From contig NZ_PRLD01000001.1 in assembly GCF_003287405.1 (NCBI RefSeq), positions 1 to 64,000 of the forward strand: 64,000 nucleotides of DNA, read 5' to 3'. Below, in pieces: positions 57,332-64,000 of the stretch. The DNA comes from Faecalibacterium prausnitzii. GTDB lineage: Bacteria > Bacillota > Clostridia > Oscillospirales > Ruminococcaceae. The position numbers were made by a program, and so were the translations under genes. Positions within the stretch are counted from its first letter, which is position 1, and the number at the start of each line of letters is the position of its first letter. The notes below the pieces were generated by a model that was not told where the DNA came from, ran no database searches, and saw nothing but the letters and a program-made list of their open reading frames with translations.

Positions 57332-59458
57332 ATGGCTACACCCAGAGAAGTTTCTCTTCAGATGACGAGAAATATCGGCATTATGGCCCATATCGATGCT
57401 GGTAAGACTACGACTACCGAGCGTATTCTGTACTACACCGGCATCAACCACAAGATCGGCGAAGTCCATGATGGCGGCGCTACCATGGACTGGATGGTTC
57501 AGGAGCAGGAGCGTGGTATCACCATCACTTCCGCTGCTACCACCTGCTACTGGAGCCACTCTGAGACCCAGAAGGATCCGGTCGCATTCAAGAAGAACCG
57601 TCACCGCATCAATATCATCGACACCCCGGGCCACGTGGACTTCACTGTTGAGGTTCAGCGTTCTCTGCGCGTGCTGGACGGTTCTGTGACCGTTCTGGCC
57701 GCTAAGGGCGGTGTCGAGCCCCAGTCTGAGACCGTTTGGCGTCAGGCTGACGAGTACAAGGTTCCCCGTATGGTCTACGTCAACAAGATGGATACCATGG
57801 GTGCCGACTTCTTCCGCTGCATCAAGATGCTGCACGATCGTCTGCACGCTAACGGCGTAGCGATCCAGCTGCCTATCGGTCAGGAGGATACCTTCCGTGG
57901 TATCGTTGACCTGGTTGATATGAACGCTGAGGTCTACTACGACGATATGGGTAACGATATGCGCACCGAGCCTATCCCCGAGGATATGGTCGAGCAGGCT
58001 GAAGAGTACCGTAACATTTTGGTCGAGGCTGTTGCCGAGAACGACGAAGAGCTGATGGAGAAGTACCTCGAGGGTGAGGAGATCACCCGTGAGGAACTGA
58101 AGGCTGCTATCCGCAAGGAGACCATTGCAAATACTCTGGTTCCCGTTGTCTGTGGTTCTTCCTACAAGAACCGCGGCGTGCAGAAGCTGCTGGACGCTAT
58201 CGTTGACTATATGCCCGCACCTACCGATGTCGAGGACATCAAGGGTGTGAATCCTGAGACCGAAGAGCAGGAGACCCGTCCTTCTTCTGACGATGCTCCG
58301 TTTGCTGCTCTGGCTTTCAAGATCGCTACCGACCCGTTCGTTGGTAAGCTGGCATACTTCCGTGTGTACTCCGGTAAGGTTGAGGCAGGTACTACTGTCT
58401 ACAACTCCGTGAAGGACAACAAGGAGCGTATGGGCCGCATCCTGCAGATGCACTCCAACCACCGCAAGGATATCGACTGCTGCTACGCAGGTGATATCGC
58501 TGCTGTTGTCGGTCTGAAGAACACCACCACTGGTGATACTCTGTGTGATGAGGATCATCCCATCATTCTGGAGTCCATGAAGTTCCCCGAGCCCGTTATC
58601 CGCGTTGCTATCGAGCCTAAGACCAAGGCTGGTAACGAGAAGATGGGCATCGCGCTGGCAAAGCTGGCCGAAGAGGATCCGACCTTCAAGACCTACACCG
58701 ATGAAGAGACCGGCCAGACCATCATTGCTGGTATGGGCGAGCTGCATCTGGAGATCATTGTTGACCGTCTGCTGCGTGAGTTCAAGGTTGAGGCAAACGT
58801 GGGCGCACCCCAGGTTGCTTACCGTGAGACCATCCGCAAGGAGGCCAATCAGGAGACCAAGTACGCACGTCAGTCCGGTGGTAAGGGTCAGTACGGTCAC
58901 GTTAAGATCAAGATCGAGCCCAATGAGCCCGGCAAGGGTTACGAGTTCGTCAACGCTATCGTTGGCGGCGCTATCCCGAAGGAATACATCCCTGCTATCG
59001 ACAACGGTATTCAGGGTGCTATGAAGGCTGGCGTTCTGGCAGGCTATCCTGTTGTTGATGTCAAGGTCACCCTGTGGGATGGTTCTTATCATGAGGTCGA
59101 CTCCTCTGAAATGGCCTTCTCCATCGCTGGTTCTATGGCATTCAAGGATGCTATGCGCAAGGCTGATCCTATCATCACCGAGCCCATCATGAAGGTTGCT
59201 GTTATCGTTCCCGATGAGTATCTGGGCGATGTTATCGGTGACCTGAACGCTCGCCGTGGTCAGATCCAGGGTATGGAAGCTATGGCTGGTACCCAGCGTG
59301 TCAACGCATTTGTGCCTCTGGCTCAGATGTTCGGCTACGCTACTGACCTGCGTTCCAAGACTCAGGGTCGTGGCCAGTATGTTATGGAGCCCTCTCACTA
59401 CGAGCCGGTTCCCAAGAACATTGCTGACCAGATCATTGCTGGCCGTACCAAGGGCTAA
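57332..59458 (+). CDS. fusA: Elongation factor G
   Basis: Translocation GTPase, 708 aa. G1 [13 protein letters not shown]2 with [12 protein letters not shown]3 DTPGHVDF, G4 NKMD. Domains II to V are complete; domain IV contains the [11 protein letters not shown] segment. AGGAGG precedes the ATG. Codon use shifts to GCT, GGT and CGT compared with most neighbours, typical of very highly expressed genes. Confidence 0.98.
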   Translation: MATPREVSLQMTRNIGIMAHIDAGKTTTTERILYYTGINHKIGEVHDGGATMDWMVQEQERGITITSAATTCYWSHSETQKDPVAFKKNRHRINIIDTPGHVDFTVEVQRSLRVLDGSVTVLAAKGGVEPQSETVWRQADEYKVPRMVYVNKMDTMGADFFRCIKMLHDRLHANGVAIQLPIGQEDTFRGIVDLVDMNAEVYYDDMGNDMRTEPIPEDMVEQAEEYRNILVEAVAENDEELMEKYLEGEEITREELKAAIRKETIANTLVPVVCGSSYKNRGVQKLLDAIVDYMPAPTDVEDIKGVNPETEEQETRPSSDDAPFAALAFKIATDPFVGKLAYFRVYSGKVEAGTTVYNSVKDNKERMGRILQMHSNHRKDIDCCYAGDIAAVVGLKNTTTGDTLCDEDHPIILESMKFPEPVIRVAIEPKTKAGNEKMGIALAKLAEEDPTFKTYTDEETGQTIIAGMGELHLEIIVDRLLREFKVEANVGAPQVAYRETIRKEANQETKYARQSGGKGQYGHVKIKIEPNEPGKGYEFVNAIVGGAIPKEYIPAIDNGIQGAMKAGVLAGYPVVDVKVTLWDGSYHEVDSSEMAFSIAGSMAFKDAMRKADPIITEPIMKVAVIVPDEYLGDVIGDLNARRGQIQGMEAMAGTQRVNAFVPLAQMFGYATDLRSKTQGRGQYVMEPSHYEPVPKNIADQIIAGRTKG

Positions 59459-59475
59459 GCGCTGTAAAGCATAAG

Positions 59476-59510
59476 AATTTTGCCGGGGTAGTGTAACTCC
59501 GGCAAAATTT
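59476..59510 (+). terminator. Intrinsic terminator after fusA
   Basis: AATTTTGCCGG (59476-59486) / CCGGCAAAATT (59499-59509), T-rich tail. It separates fusA from tuf, which has its own promoter. Confidence 0.75.
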
Positions 59511-59523
59511 CCTGTAAAAGCAC

Positions 59524-59552
59524 TTGATTTTACAGGACAAATTTAGTAGAAT
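59524..59552 (+). promoter_or_regulatory. Promoter of tuf
   Basis: -35 TTGATT (59524-59529), 17-bp spacer, -10 TAGAAT (59547-59552). Confidence 0.7.
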
Positions 59553-59630
59553 AGCCTTGCAATGCAATGTCTGCATTTTGCAGGGTTGTTGTAACCAATA
59601 TCAAAACCTAAATTAAGGGAGGATATTCCA

Positions 59631-60833
59631 ATGGCTGAAAAGGCAAAGTTCGACCGTTCTAAGCCGCATGTTAACATCGGCACCATCGGTCACGTTGACC
59701 ACGGCAAGACCACTCTGACCGCTGCTATCACCAAGTACCTGGCTCTGAAGGGTGATGCAGAGTTCATGGACTACGCTAACATCGATAAGGCTCCTGAGGA
59801 GCGTGCTCGTGGTATCACGATCAACTCCGCTCACGTTGAGTACCAGACCGAGAAGCGCCACTACGCTCACGTTGACTGCCCGGGCCATGCTGACTACGTT
59901 AAGAACATGATCACCGGTGCTGCTCAGATGGACGGCGCTATCCTGGTCGTTGCTGCTACCGATGGTCCCATGCCCCAGACCCGTGAGCACATCCTGCTGG
60001 CTCGTCAGGTCGGCGTGCCCTATATCGTCGTGTTCATGAACAAGTGCGATATGGTCGACGACGAGGAGCTGCTGGATCTGGTCGAGATGGAGATCCGTGA
60101 GCTGCTGAGCGAGTACGACTTCCCGGGCGACGACACCCCGATCATTCGTGGTTCCGCTCTGAAAGCTCTGGAGGCTCCCAACGATCCCGAGGATCCTGCT
60201 TACGCTTGCATCAAGGAGCTGATGGACGCTGTTGACTCCTACATCCCCAACCCGGATCGTGAGGAGGATAAGCCCTTCCTGATGCCCATCGAGGACGTCA
60301 TGACCATTTCTGGCCGTGGTACTGTTGCTACCGGTCGTGTTGAGCGTGGTATGGCCAAGGTTGGCGACGCTATGGAGATCGTCGGCATTAAGCCTGACCG
60401 TCTGAACACCACCATCACCGGTCTGGAGATGTTCCGTAAGTCTCTGGACTTCGCTGAGGCTGGCGATAACATCGGCGCTCTGCTGCGTGGTGTTGATCGT
60501 ACCCAGATCGAGCGTGGTCAGGTTCTGGCTAAGCCCGGTTCTGTGCACCCCCACAACGTCTTTGAGGCTCAGGTCTACGTCCTGACCAAGGACGAAGGCG
60601 GCCGTCACACTCCCTTCTTCTCCAACTATCGTCCTCAGTTCTACTTCCGTACCACTGACGTGACCGGCATCATCACCCTGCCCGAAGGCACCGAGATGTG
60701 CATGCCCGGCGATAACGTCATGATGCACGTTGAGCTGCTGACCCCTGTTGCTATGGAAGAGGGCCTGCGTTTCGCTATCCGTGAGGGTGGCCGTACCGTT
60801 GGTTCCGGCGTTGTTGGCAAGATCATTGAGTGA
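59631..60833 (+). CDS. tuf: Elongation factor Tu
   Basis: Delivers aminoacyl-tRNA to the ribosome. 400 aa. G1 [11 protein letters not shown], switch [16 protein letters not shown]3 DCPGHADY, G4 NKCD, G5 SALKAL. Domains II and III are complete. AGGGAGGA precedes the ATG. It is separately transcribed, with a promoter and terminators on both sides, and has the same T-ending codon bias as fusA. Confidence 0.98.
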   Translation: MAEKAKFDRSKPHVNIGTIGHVDHGKTTLTAAITKYLALKGDAEFMDYANIDKAPEERARGITINSAHVEYQTEKRHYAHVDCPGHADYVKNMITGAAQMDGAILVVAATDGPMPQTREHILLARQVGVPYIVVFMNKCDMVDDEELLDLVEMEIRELLSEYDFPGDDTPIIRGSALKALEAPNDPEDPAYACIKELMDAVDSYIPNPDREEDKPFLMPIEDVMTISGRGTVATGRVERGMAKVGDAMEIVGIKPDRLNTTITGLEMFRKSLDFAEAGDNIGALLRGVDRTQIERGQVLAKPGSVHPHNVFEAQVYVLTKDEGGRHTPFFSNYRPQFYFRTTDVTGIITLPEGTEMCMPGDNVMMHVELLTPVAMEEGLRFAIREGGRTVGSGVVGKIIE

Positions 60834-60876
60834 TTTTGTCCTTGAACGTAAGTTCCAAGGCTAACTAGCAATTTAT

Positions 60877-60916
60877 AAAGACCTTCCCGTTCCGGAGAGC
60901 GGGAAGGTCTTTTTGT
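60877..60916 (+). terminator. Intrinsic terminator after tuf
   Basis: AAAGACCTTCCCG (60877-60889) / CGGGAAGGTCTTT (about 60900-60912), tail TTG. It may also serve the converging desulfurase gene. Confidence 0.9.
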
Positions 60917-60957
60917 TTGTTTATGGCAGTTACAAACGGCTTTGTTTCACAGCTCCT

Positions 60958-62079
60958 TTACCGTGTCAGGGTGTTATAGCAGTCTGCAAAGGCGTGCAGA
61001 AAGGCGGTCAATTCCTCCTCTGTGGTAAGGTGGCTCAGGCTGATGCGCCACGAGGAAAGGGCATTGCGCCGGTCCTGACTGACTGCCAGCACTGCCCGAG
61101 AGGGCAGTCCGTCGGACGAACAGGCGGATTTGACCGAGACACACACCCCGCGTGCGTCCAGCTCCCGCTGGAACACGGTGCCCTTTACGCCCTGCACGCT
61201 CAGGTTCAGGATATGCGGCACAGCGTTTGCGGGGCTGTTGACGCGCACTTTTGGATAGCGGGAAAGCTCCGCACGCAGCCGGTCGTTCAGGCTGCGCACG
61301 GCTGCGGCGCGGGCGGGCAGCTCCGCAGTAGCCTTTTCCAAGGCCAGCGCCAGCGAACAGGCAAGGGCTACGGTGGGCGTGCCGCTGCGATAGGGGGTAG
61401 TGCTCTCTCCACCGTGGATGAGGGGCGGCAGTGCCAGCCCCAGCCGCTTTACCAGCACACCGATGCCGTTGAGCCCGTAAAACTTATGGGCTGTCAGGCT
61501 CATGGTGTCCATGCCTTCAAACTGCACAGGAATTTTCCCCACAGCCTGTGTGGCGTCCACATGAAAATGGCAGTTGGGATACGCCTTTAAAAGCTCTGCA
61601 ATCTCCGCAATGGGCTGCACTACGCCCAGCTCGCTGTCCACGGCGGTCACTGCCACCAGAACGGTGTCCGGGCGCAGTCGCCTTTTCAGGTCTGCAAGGT
61701 CTACCGTGCCGTCCGACCGGATGTCCAGCAGCTCCACCTCGTACCCCTGCTTTTGCAGCGTCTCCAGACTGCCGCTGACGGACGAATGCTCCAGCGGGGT
61801 AGAGAGGATGTGCCTGCCCGCTGCACCTCCCAGCGCCGCTAGCCCCTTTACAGCAAGGTTGTTGGCTTCGCTTGCGCCGGAGGTGTAGATGATGCCCGCA
61901 GGCGGTGCGCCCAGACAGCGGGCGATGCTGCGGGTCGCCTCGTTTATAGCGGCTTTTGCGGCAGCGCCTGCCTGATGGTGGGCGTTGGCATTGCCCGGGT
62001 AGCGCCGCTCTGCTTCACAGAAGCATCGCAGCACTTCCTCGTCCACAGGGGTATTGGCAGAATAATCCAGATAAAACAT
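60958..62079 (-). CDS. Cysteine desulfurase (NifS/IscS family)
   Basis: PLP enzyme of aminotransferase class V, 373 aa. PLP lysine Lys199 (SLTAHKFYG), His98 (LEH) stacking on the ring, and the sulfur-accepting Cys320 in SVKSACSSDG. The SAC motif and the length match NifS/IscS group proteins that supply sulfur for Fe-S clusters or thiolated tRNA. MiaB, Nth and a RicF-like protein in this window are Fe-S users. No iscU/nifU is adjacent, and thiI does not follow, so the acceptor is unknown. A TATAAT promoter lies upstream on the minus strand. Confidence 0.9.
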   Translation of the reverse strand: MFYLDYSANTPVDEEVLRCFCEAERRYPGNANAHHQAGAAAKAAINEATRSIARCLGAPPAGIIYTSGASEANNLAVKGLAALGGAAGRHILSTPLEHSSVSGSLETLQKQGYEVELLDIRSDGTVDLADLKRRLRPDTVLVAVTAVDSELGVVQPIAEIAELLKAYPNCHFHVDATQAVGKIPVQFEGMDTMSLTAHKFYGLNGIGVLVKRLGLALPPLIHGGESTTPYRSGTPTVALACSLALALEKATAELPARAAAVRSLNDRLRAELSRYPKVRVNSPANAVPHILNLSVQGVKGTVFQRELDARGVCVSVKSACSSDGLPSRAVLAVSQDRRNALSSWRISLSHLTTEEELTAFLHAFADCYNTLTR

Positions 62080-62133
62080 AGAACCTCCTGCAATATCAAC
62101 ACATCAGTATGATAGGAAATAAGAACAGGCTCT

Positions 62134-62162
62134 ATTATAGGCGATTCTGCCGCAAAGCGCAA
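62134..62162 (-). promoter_or_regulatory. Promoter of the cysteine desulfurase
   Basis: Minus-strand -35 TTGCGC (complement of 62157-62162), 17-bp spacer, -10 TATAAT (complement of 62134-62139). Confidence 0.6.
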
Positions 62163-62213
62163 CCCCCGCAGCTTACGGCGCGGCGCAACAGGCAAGAAAA
62201 AGCTGTCAACACC

Positions 62214-62242
62214 TTGCTGGAAAGCCCAAAATCTGCTATACT
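62214..62242 (+). promoter_or_regulatory. Promoter of the uraA leader
   Basis: -35 TTGCTG (62214-62219), 17-bp spacer, extended -10 TGC-TATACT (62237-62242). Confidence 0.7.
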
Positions 62243-62327
62243 TATCAAAAAGGCTGCGGCGTTGCTGCTGCCTTGCCGGAGCGGTTCCGGTTGTTGGAAG
62301 GAACACAAAAAGAAGGGGAGGAGCACA

Positions 62328-62393
62328 ATGTTCAAGCGTGAGCGACTGCATAGCGGCTTCTTTCTCCTTTTTGTGTGGAGGTCTTGTTCCTGA
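62328..62393 (+). CDS. Leader peptide of uraA (21 aa)
   Basis: ATG 62328 with AAGGGGAGGAG upstream opens a 21-codon frame that starts MFKRER and ends WRSCS. Its middle codons (FFLLF) are written in a pyrimidine run, TTCTTTCTCCTTTTTG (62358-62373), so the RNA is U-rich there. The TGA stop ends six bases before the uraA terminator stem. This layout is that of a translated attenuator; the peptide itself probably has no other function. Confidence 0.6.
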   Translation: MFKRERLHSGFFLLFVWRSCS

Positions 62394-62398
62394 AATTC

Positions 62399-62437
62399 AG
62401 AGGCACTGCTGTTTCAACGGCAATGCCTCTTTTTTTG
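62399..62437 (+). terminator. Attenuator terminator before uraA
   Basis: AGAGGCA (62399-62405) / TGCCTCT (62424-62430) with an inner stem and a TTTTTTT run. The upstream pair ACACAAAAAG (62303-62312) / CTTTTTGTGT (62367-62376) can form a 10-bp stem that spans the leader-peptide ribosome-binding site. Confidence 0.8.
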
Positions 62438-62462
62438 GGAATAACAGTACAGGAGGTTTTCT

Positions 62463-63824
62463 ATGAGCGAAAAGATCGATTACTCCAAAGGCGTATACGA
62501 CGCCAAAAAGCTGGGCACAGGCCGGATGTTCATTCTGGGTGTGCAGCACATGTTTGCCATGTTCGGCGCAACGGTTCTGGTGCCGCTGCTCACCGGCCTG
62601 AGCGTTTCCACCACTTTGCTGTGTGCCGGTCTGGGCACCCTGCTGTTCCACCTTATCACCAAAAAGAAGGTCCCGGCATTCCTCGGCTCATCCTTTGCGT
62701 ATCTGGGCGGCTTTTCCATCGTGGCTCCCATGCTGGCTGATGCTGACGGCAACCTGACCGTTGCCAACACCAAGATGCTGCCCTATGCCTGCGCTGCCAT
62801 TGCATTCTCGGGTCTGGTCTATCTGGTGGCCAGCCTGCTGATCTCCACCTTTGGCATCCGCCGCATCATGAAGTTCTTCCCGCCGGTGGTCACTGGCCCC
62901 ATCATCATCTCCATCGGCCTGATCCTTGCACCCTCTGCCGTCACCAACTGCCAGTCCAACTGGCTGCTGGCTTTCGTGGCACTGGGCACTGTCATCGTGT
63001 GCAACATCTGGGGCAAGGGCATGGTCAAGATCCTGCCCATCCTCATCGGCGTGCTGGTCTCCTACGCGGTGGCACTGGTCACCGGCGCAGTGGACTTCCA
63101 GAAGATCTCCGAAGCCGCTTGGCTGGGCATCCCCCTGCACAAGGAGGCTATGGGTCTGTTCGCCATTGACGGCAGCCCGGAGTTCATCAGTGCGCTGTTC
63201 ACCATCATCCCCATCGCACTGGCTACCATGATGGAACACGTTGGCGATATTGCCGCCATCAGCGCCACCGTCGGCCACAACTATATCAATGACCCCGGCC
63301 TGAACCGCACCCTGATGGGCGATGGTCTGGCCACTACCATGGCTGGTCTGCTGGGCGGCCCCGCCAACACCACCTACGGCGAGAACACCGGCGTGCTGGC
63401 ACTGAGCAAGATCTACGACCCGCTGGTCATCCGTATTGCCGCTGTGCTGGCCATCATCCTGAGCTTCAGCCCCAAGTTTGAGGCTGTCATCAACACCATC
63501 CCCACCGGCATCATCGGCGGTATCAGCTTTGTGCTGTACGGCATGATCTCTGCCATCGGTGTGCGCAACGTGGTGGAGAACCGCGTGGACTTCACCAACA
63601 GCCGCAACCTGATCGTTGCCGCCGTCATTCTGGTGTGTGCACTGGGCTTCAACTCTGTGGGCGGCGTTGGCTTTACCGTTGGCAGCGTTACTATCAACCT
63701 GTCCGGTCTGGCTGTGGCTGCGATTGCAGGCATCCTGCTCAACGCCATCCTGCCCGGTAACGACTACGAGTTTGACGCTACCGCCGGCTCCGATGCTGCT
63801 ACCAGCGGCAACCTGCAGGTCTGA
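62463..63824 (+). CDS. uraA: Uracil permease (NCS2 family)
   Basis: Proton-coupled nucleobase transporter, 453 aa with about 14 membrane segments. The N-terminal GVQHMFAMFGATVLVPLLTG and VPAFLGSSFAYLG segments closely follow uracil-specific UraA/PyrP proteins. The substrate-binding glutamate lies in MMEHVGDI and the second conserved region is GGPANTTYGENTGV. A terminal tail is short and hydrophilic. ACAGGAGG precedes the ATG. The gene stands alone behind an attenuated leader; pyrimidine limitation probably controls it. Xanthine transport is a less likely alternative. Confidence 0.93.
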   Translation: MSEKIDYSKGVYDAKKLGTGRMFILGVQHMFAMFGATVLVPLLTGLSVSTTLLCAGLGTLLFHLITKKKVPAFLGSSFAYLGGFSIVAPMLADADGNLTVANTKMLPYACAAIAFSGLVYLVASLLISTFGIRRIMKFFPPVVTGPIIISIGLILAPSAVTNCQSNWLLAFVALGTVIVCNIWGKGMVKILPILIGVLVSYAVALVTGAVDFQKISEAAWLGIPLHKEAMGLFAIDGSPEFISALFTIIPIALATMMEHVGDIAAISATVGHNYINDPGLNRTLMGDGLATTMAGLLGGPANTTYGENTGVLALSKIYDPLVIRIAAVLAIILSFSPKFEAVINTIPTGIIGGISFVLYGMISAIGVRNVVENRVDFTNSRNLIVAAVILVCALGFNSVGGVGFTVGSVTINLSGLAVAAIAGILLNAILPGNDYEFDATAGSDAATSGNLQV

Positions 63825-63885
63825 TTCCGGTAATTCACCCAGTTTTCTGCAGTGGAATTTGGACATTCTGCCAGATTTTAATAAG

Positions 63886-63938
63886 TAGGAATAATTCTTA
63901 AAAATATACTTGACTAACTAGGAATTATTCGCTATAAT
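63886..63938 (+). promoter_or_regulatory. Strong promoter with paired 12-bp repeats
   Basis: -35 TTGACT (63910-63915), 17-bp spacer, consensus -10 TATAAT (63933-63938). TAGGAATAATTC (63886-63897) and TAGGAATTATTC (63919-63930) are near-identical, 33 bp apart (about three helical turns). The second fills the spacer between -35 and -10. This looks like an operator pair for a gene beyond the window. Confidence 0.65.
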
Positions 63939-63993
63939 AGAGCCATGGAAAGGGAAGTGCACAAAGCACAAAGCTCCTTCCGTGGCTCTTTCT
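63939..63993 (+). terminator. Hairpin after the last promoter (terminator or attenuator)
   Basis: AGAGCCATGGAA (63939-63950) pairs with TTCCGTGGCTCT (63978-63989, one G-U), inner GTGC/GCAC hairpin, tail TTTCTA. It starts right after the -10 box, so RNA from that promoter would include only part of the stem; the full stem would form in read-through RNA from uraA. Confidence 0.6.
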
Positions 63994-64000
63994 ATACCCG

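Noticed and set aside
62249-62437. PyrR-binding attenuator upstream of uraA
   Set aside because: The loop consensus expected for PyrR sites is not visible; TTCAGAGGCA is only superficially similar and is part of the terminator arm.

Overview
This is a 64 kb chromosomal stretch from a GC-rich, low-motility Clostridia-type Firmicute. Gene content and order (sepF-ylmH-divIVA-ileS-lspA, tig-clpP-clpX, dgt-dnaG-rpoD, ylqF-rnhB-yraN, M23/M50 peptidases next to a TIGR03960/TIGR03936 pair) together with GCC/CTG-rich codon use point to the Oscillospiraceae/Ruminococcaceae. Faecalibacterium is my best guess; this rests on remembered family traits and not on a search. Nearly everything is core genome and on the plus strand. 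Only three genes are on the minus strand (a GlsB/YeaQ membrane protein, nth, and a cysteine desulfurase). I see no rRNA, tRNA, CRISPR array, prophage or transposase gene.

Layout. 1-1.7 kb: the end of an FtsX-type ABC exporter (permease cut by the window edge, then ATPase), followed by a cluster of back-to-back terminators. 1.9-3.0 kb: minus-strand yeaQ-like gene and nth. 3.1-4.9 kb: rarA with a Fur/PerR-family regulator behind a Fur-box-like palindrome. 5-12.7 kb: tRNA modification and mismatch repair (miaB, a YlbF/RicF-like protein with a cysteine tail, mutS, mutL, miaA). 12.7-21.4 kb: cell-division/ylm cluster (HlyD-like protein, sepF, ylmH, divIVA), then ileS, lspA, an RluA-type pseudouridine synthase and a degenerate HAD protein. 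21.5-28 kb: ComEA-like HhH protein, ppk1, an M23/M50 peptidase pair that sits where spoIVFAB sits in spore formers, and the TIGR03960/TIGR03936 pair. 28-31 kb: rplS, lepB, ylqF, rnhB, yraN in tight overlaps. 31.1-31.26 kb: a 163-bp foldback MITE. 31.4-41.7 kb: thrC, a phosphoesterase, tig-clpP-clpX, a type 1C aminotransferase, a fused secDF, nrdR. 42-45 kb: a secreted double-CAP protein with a striking operator, yigZ, dgt. 45-61 kb: dnaG, rpoD, rpoB, rpoC, rpsL, rpsG, fusA, tuf, which places primase, sigma-A, the large core polymerase subunits and the translation factors side by side. 61-64 kb: a cysteine desulfurase and a uracil permease, the latter behind a leader-peptide attenuator.

Regulatory DNA is the most informative part of the window. 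I could read many promoters with 17-bp spacers and many intrinsic terminators. The items most worth following up are: the uraA leader (short peptide with a U-rich codon stretch ending next to a terminator, as in enterobacterial pyrBI attenuation); the MITE whose insertion reuses the yraN stop codon; the 19-bp perfect palindrome over the -10 box of the CAP-protein promoter; the Fur-box-like site before rarA-PerR; the paired 12-bp repeats in a strong promoter at the very end of the window; and the retained spoIVFAB-like pair. All functional links are inferred from sequence and context only.
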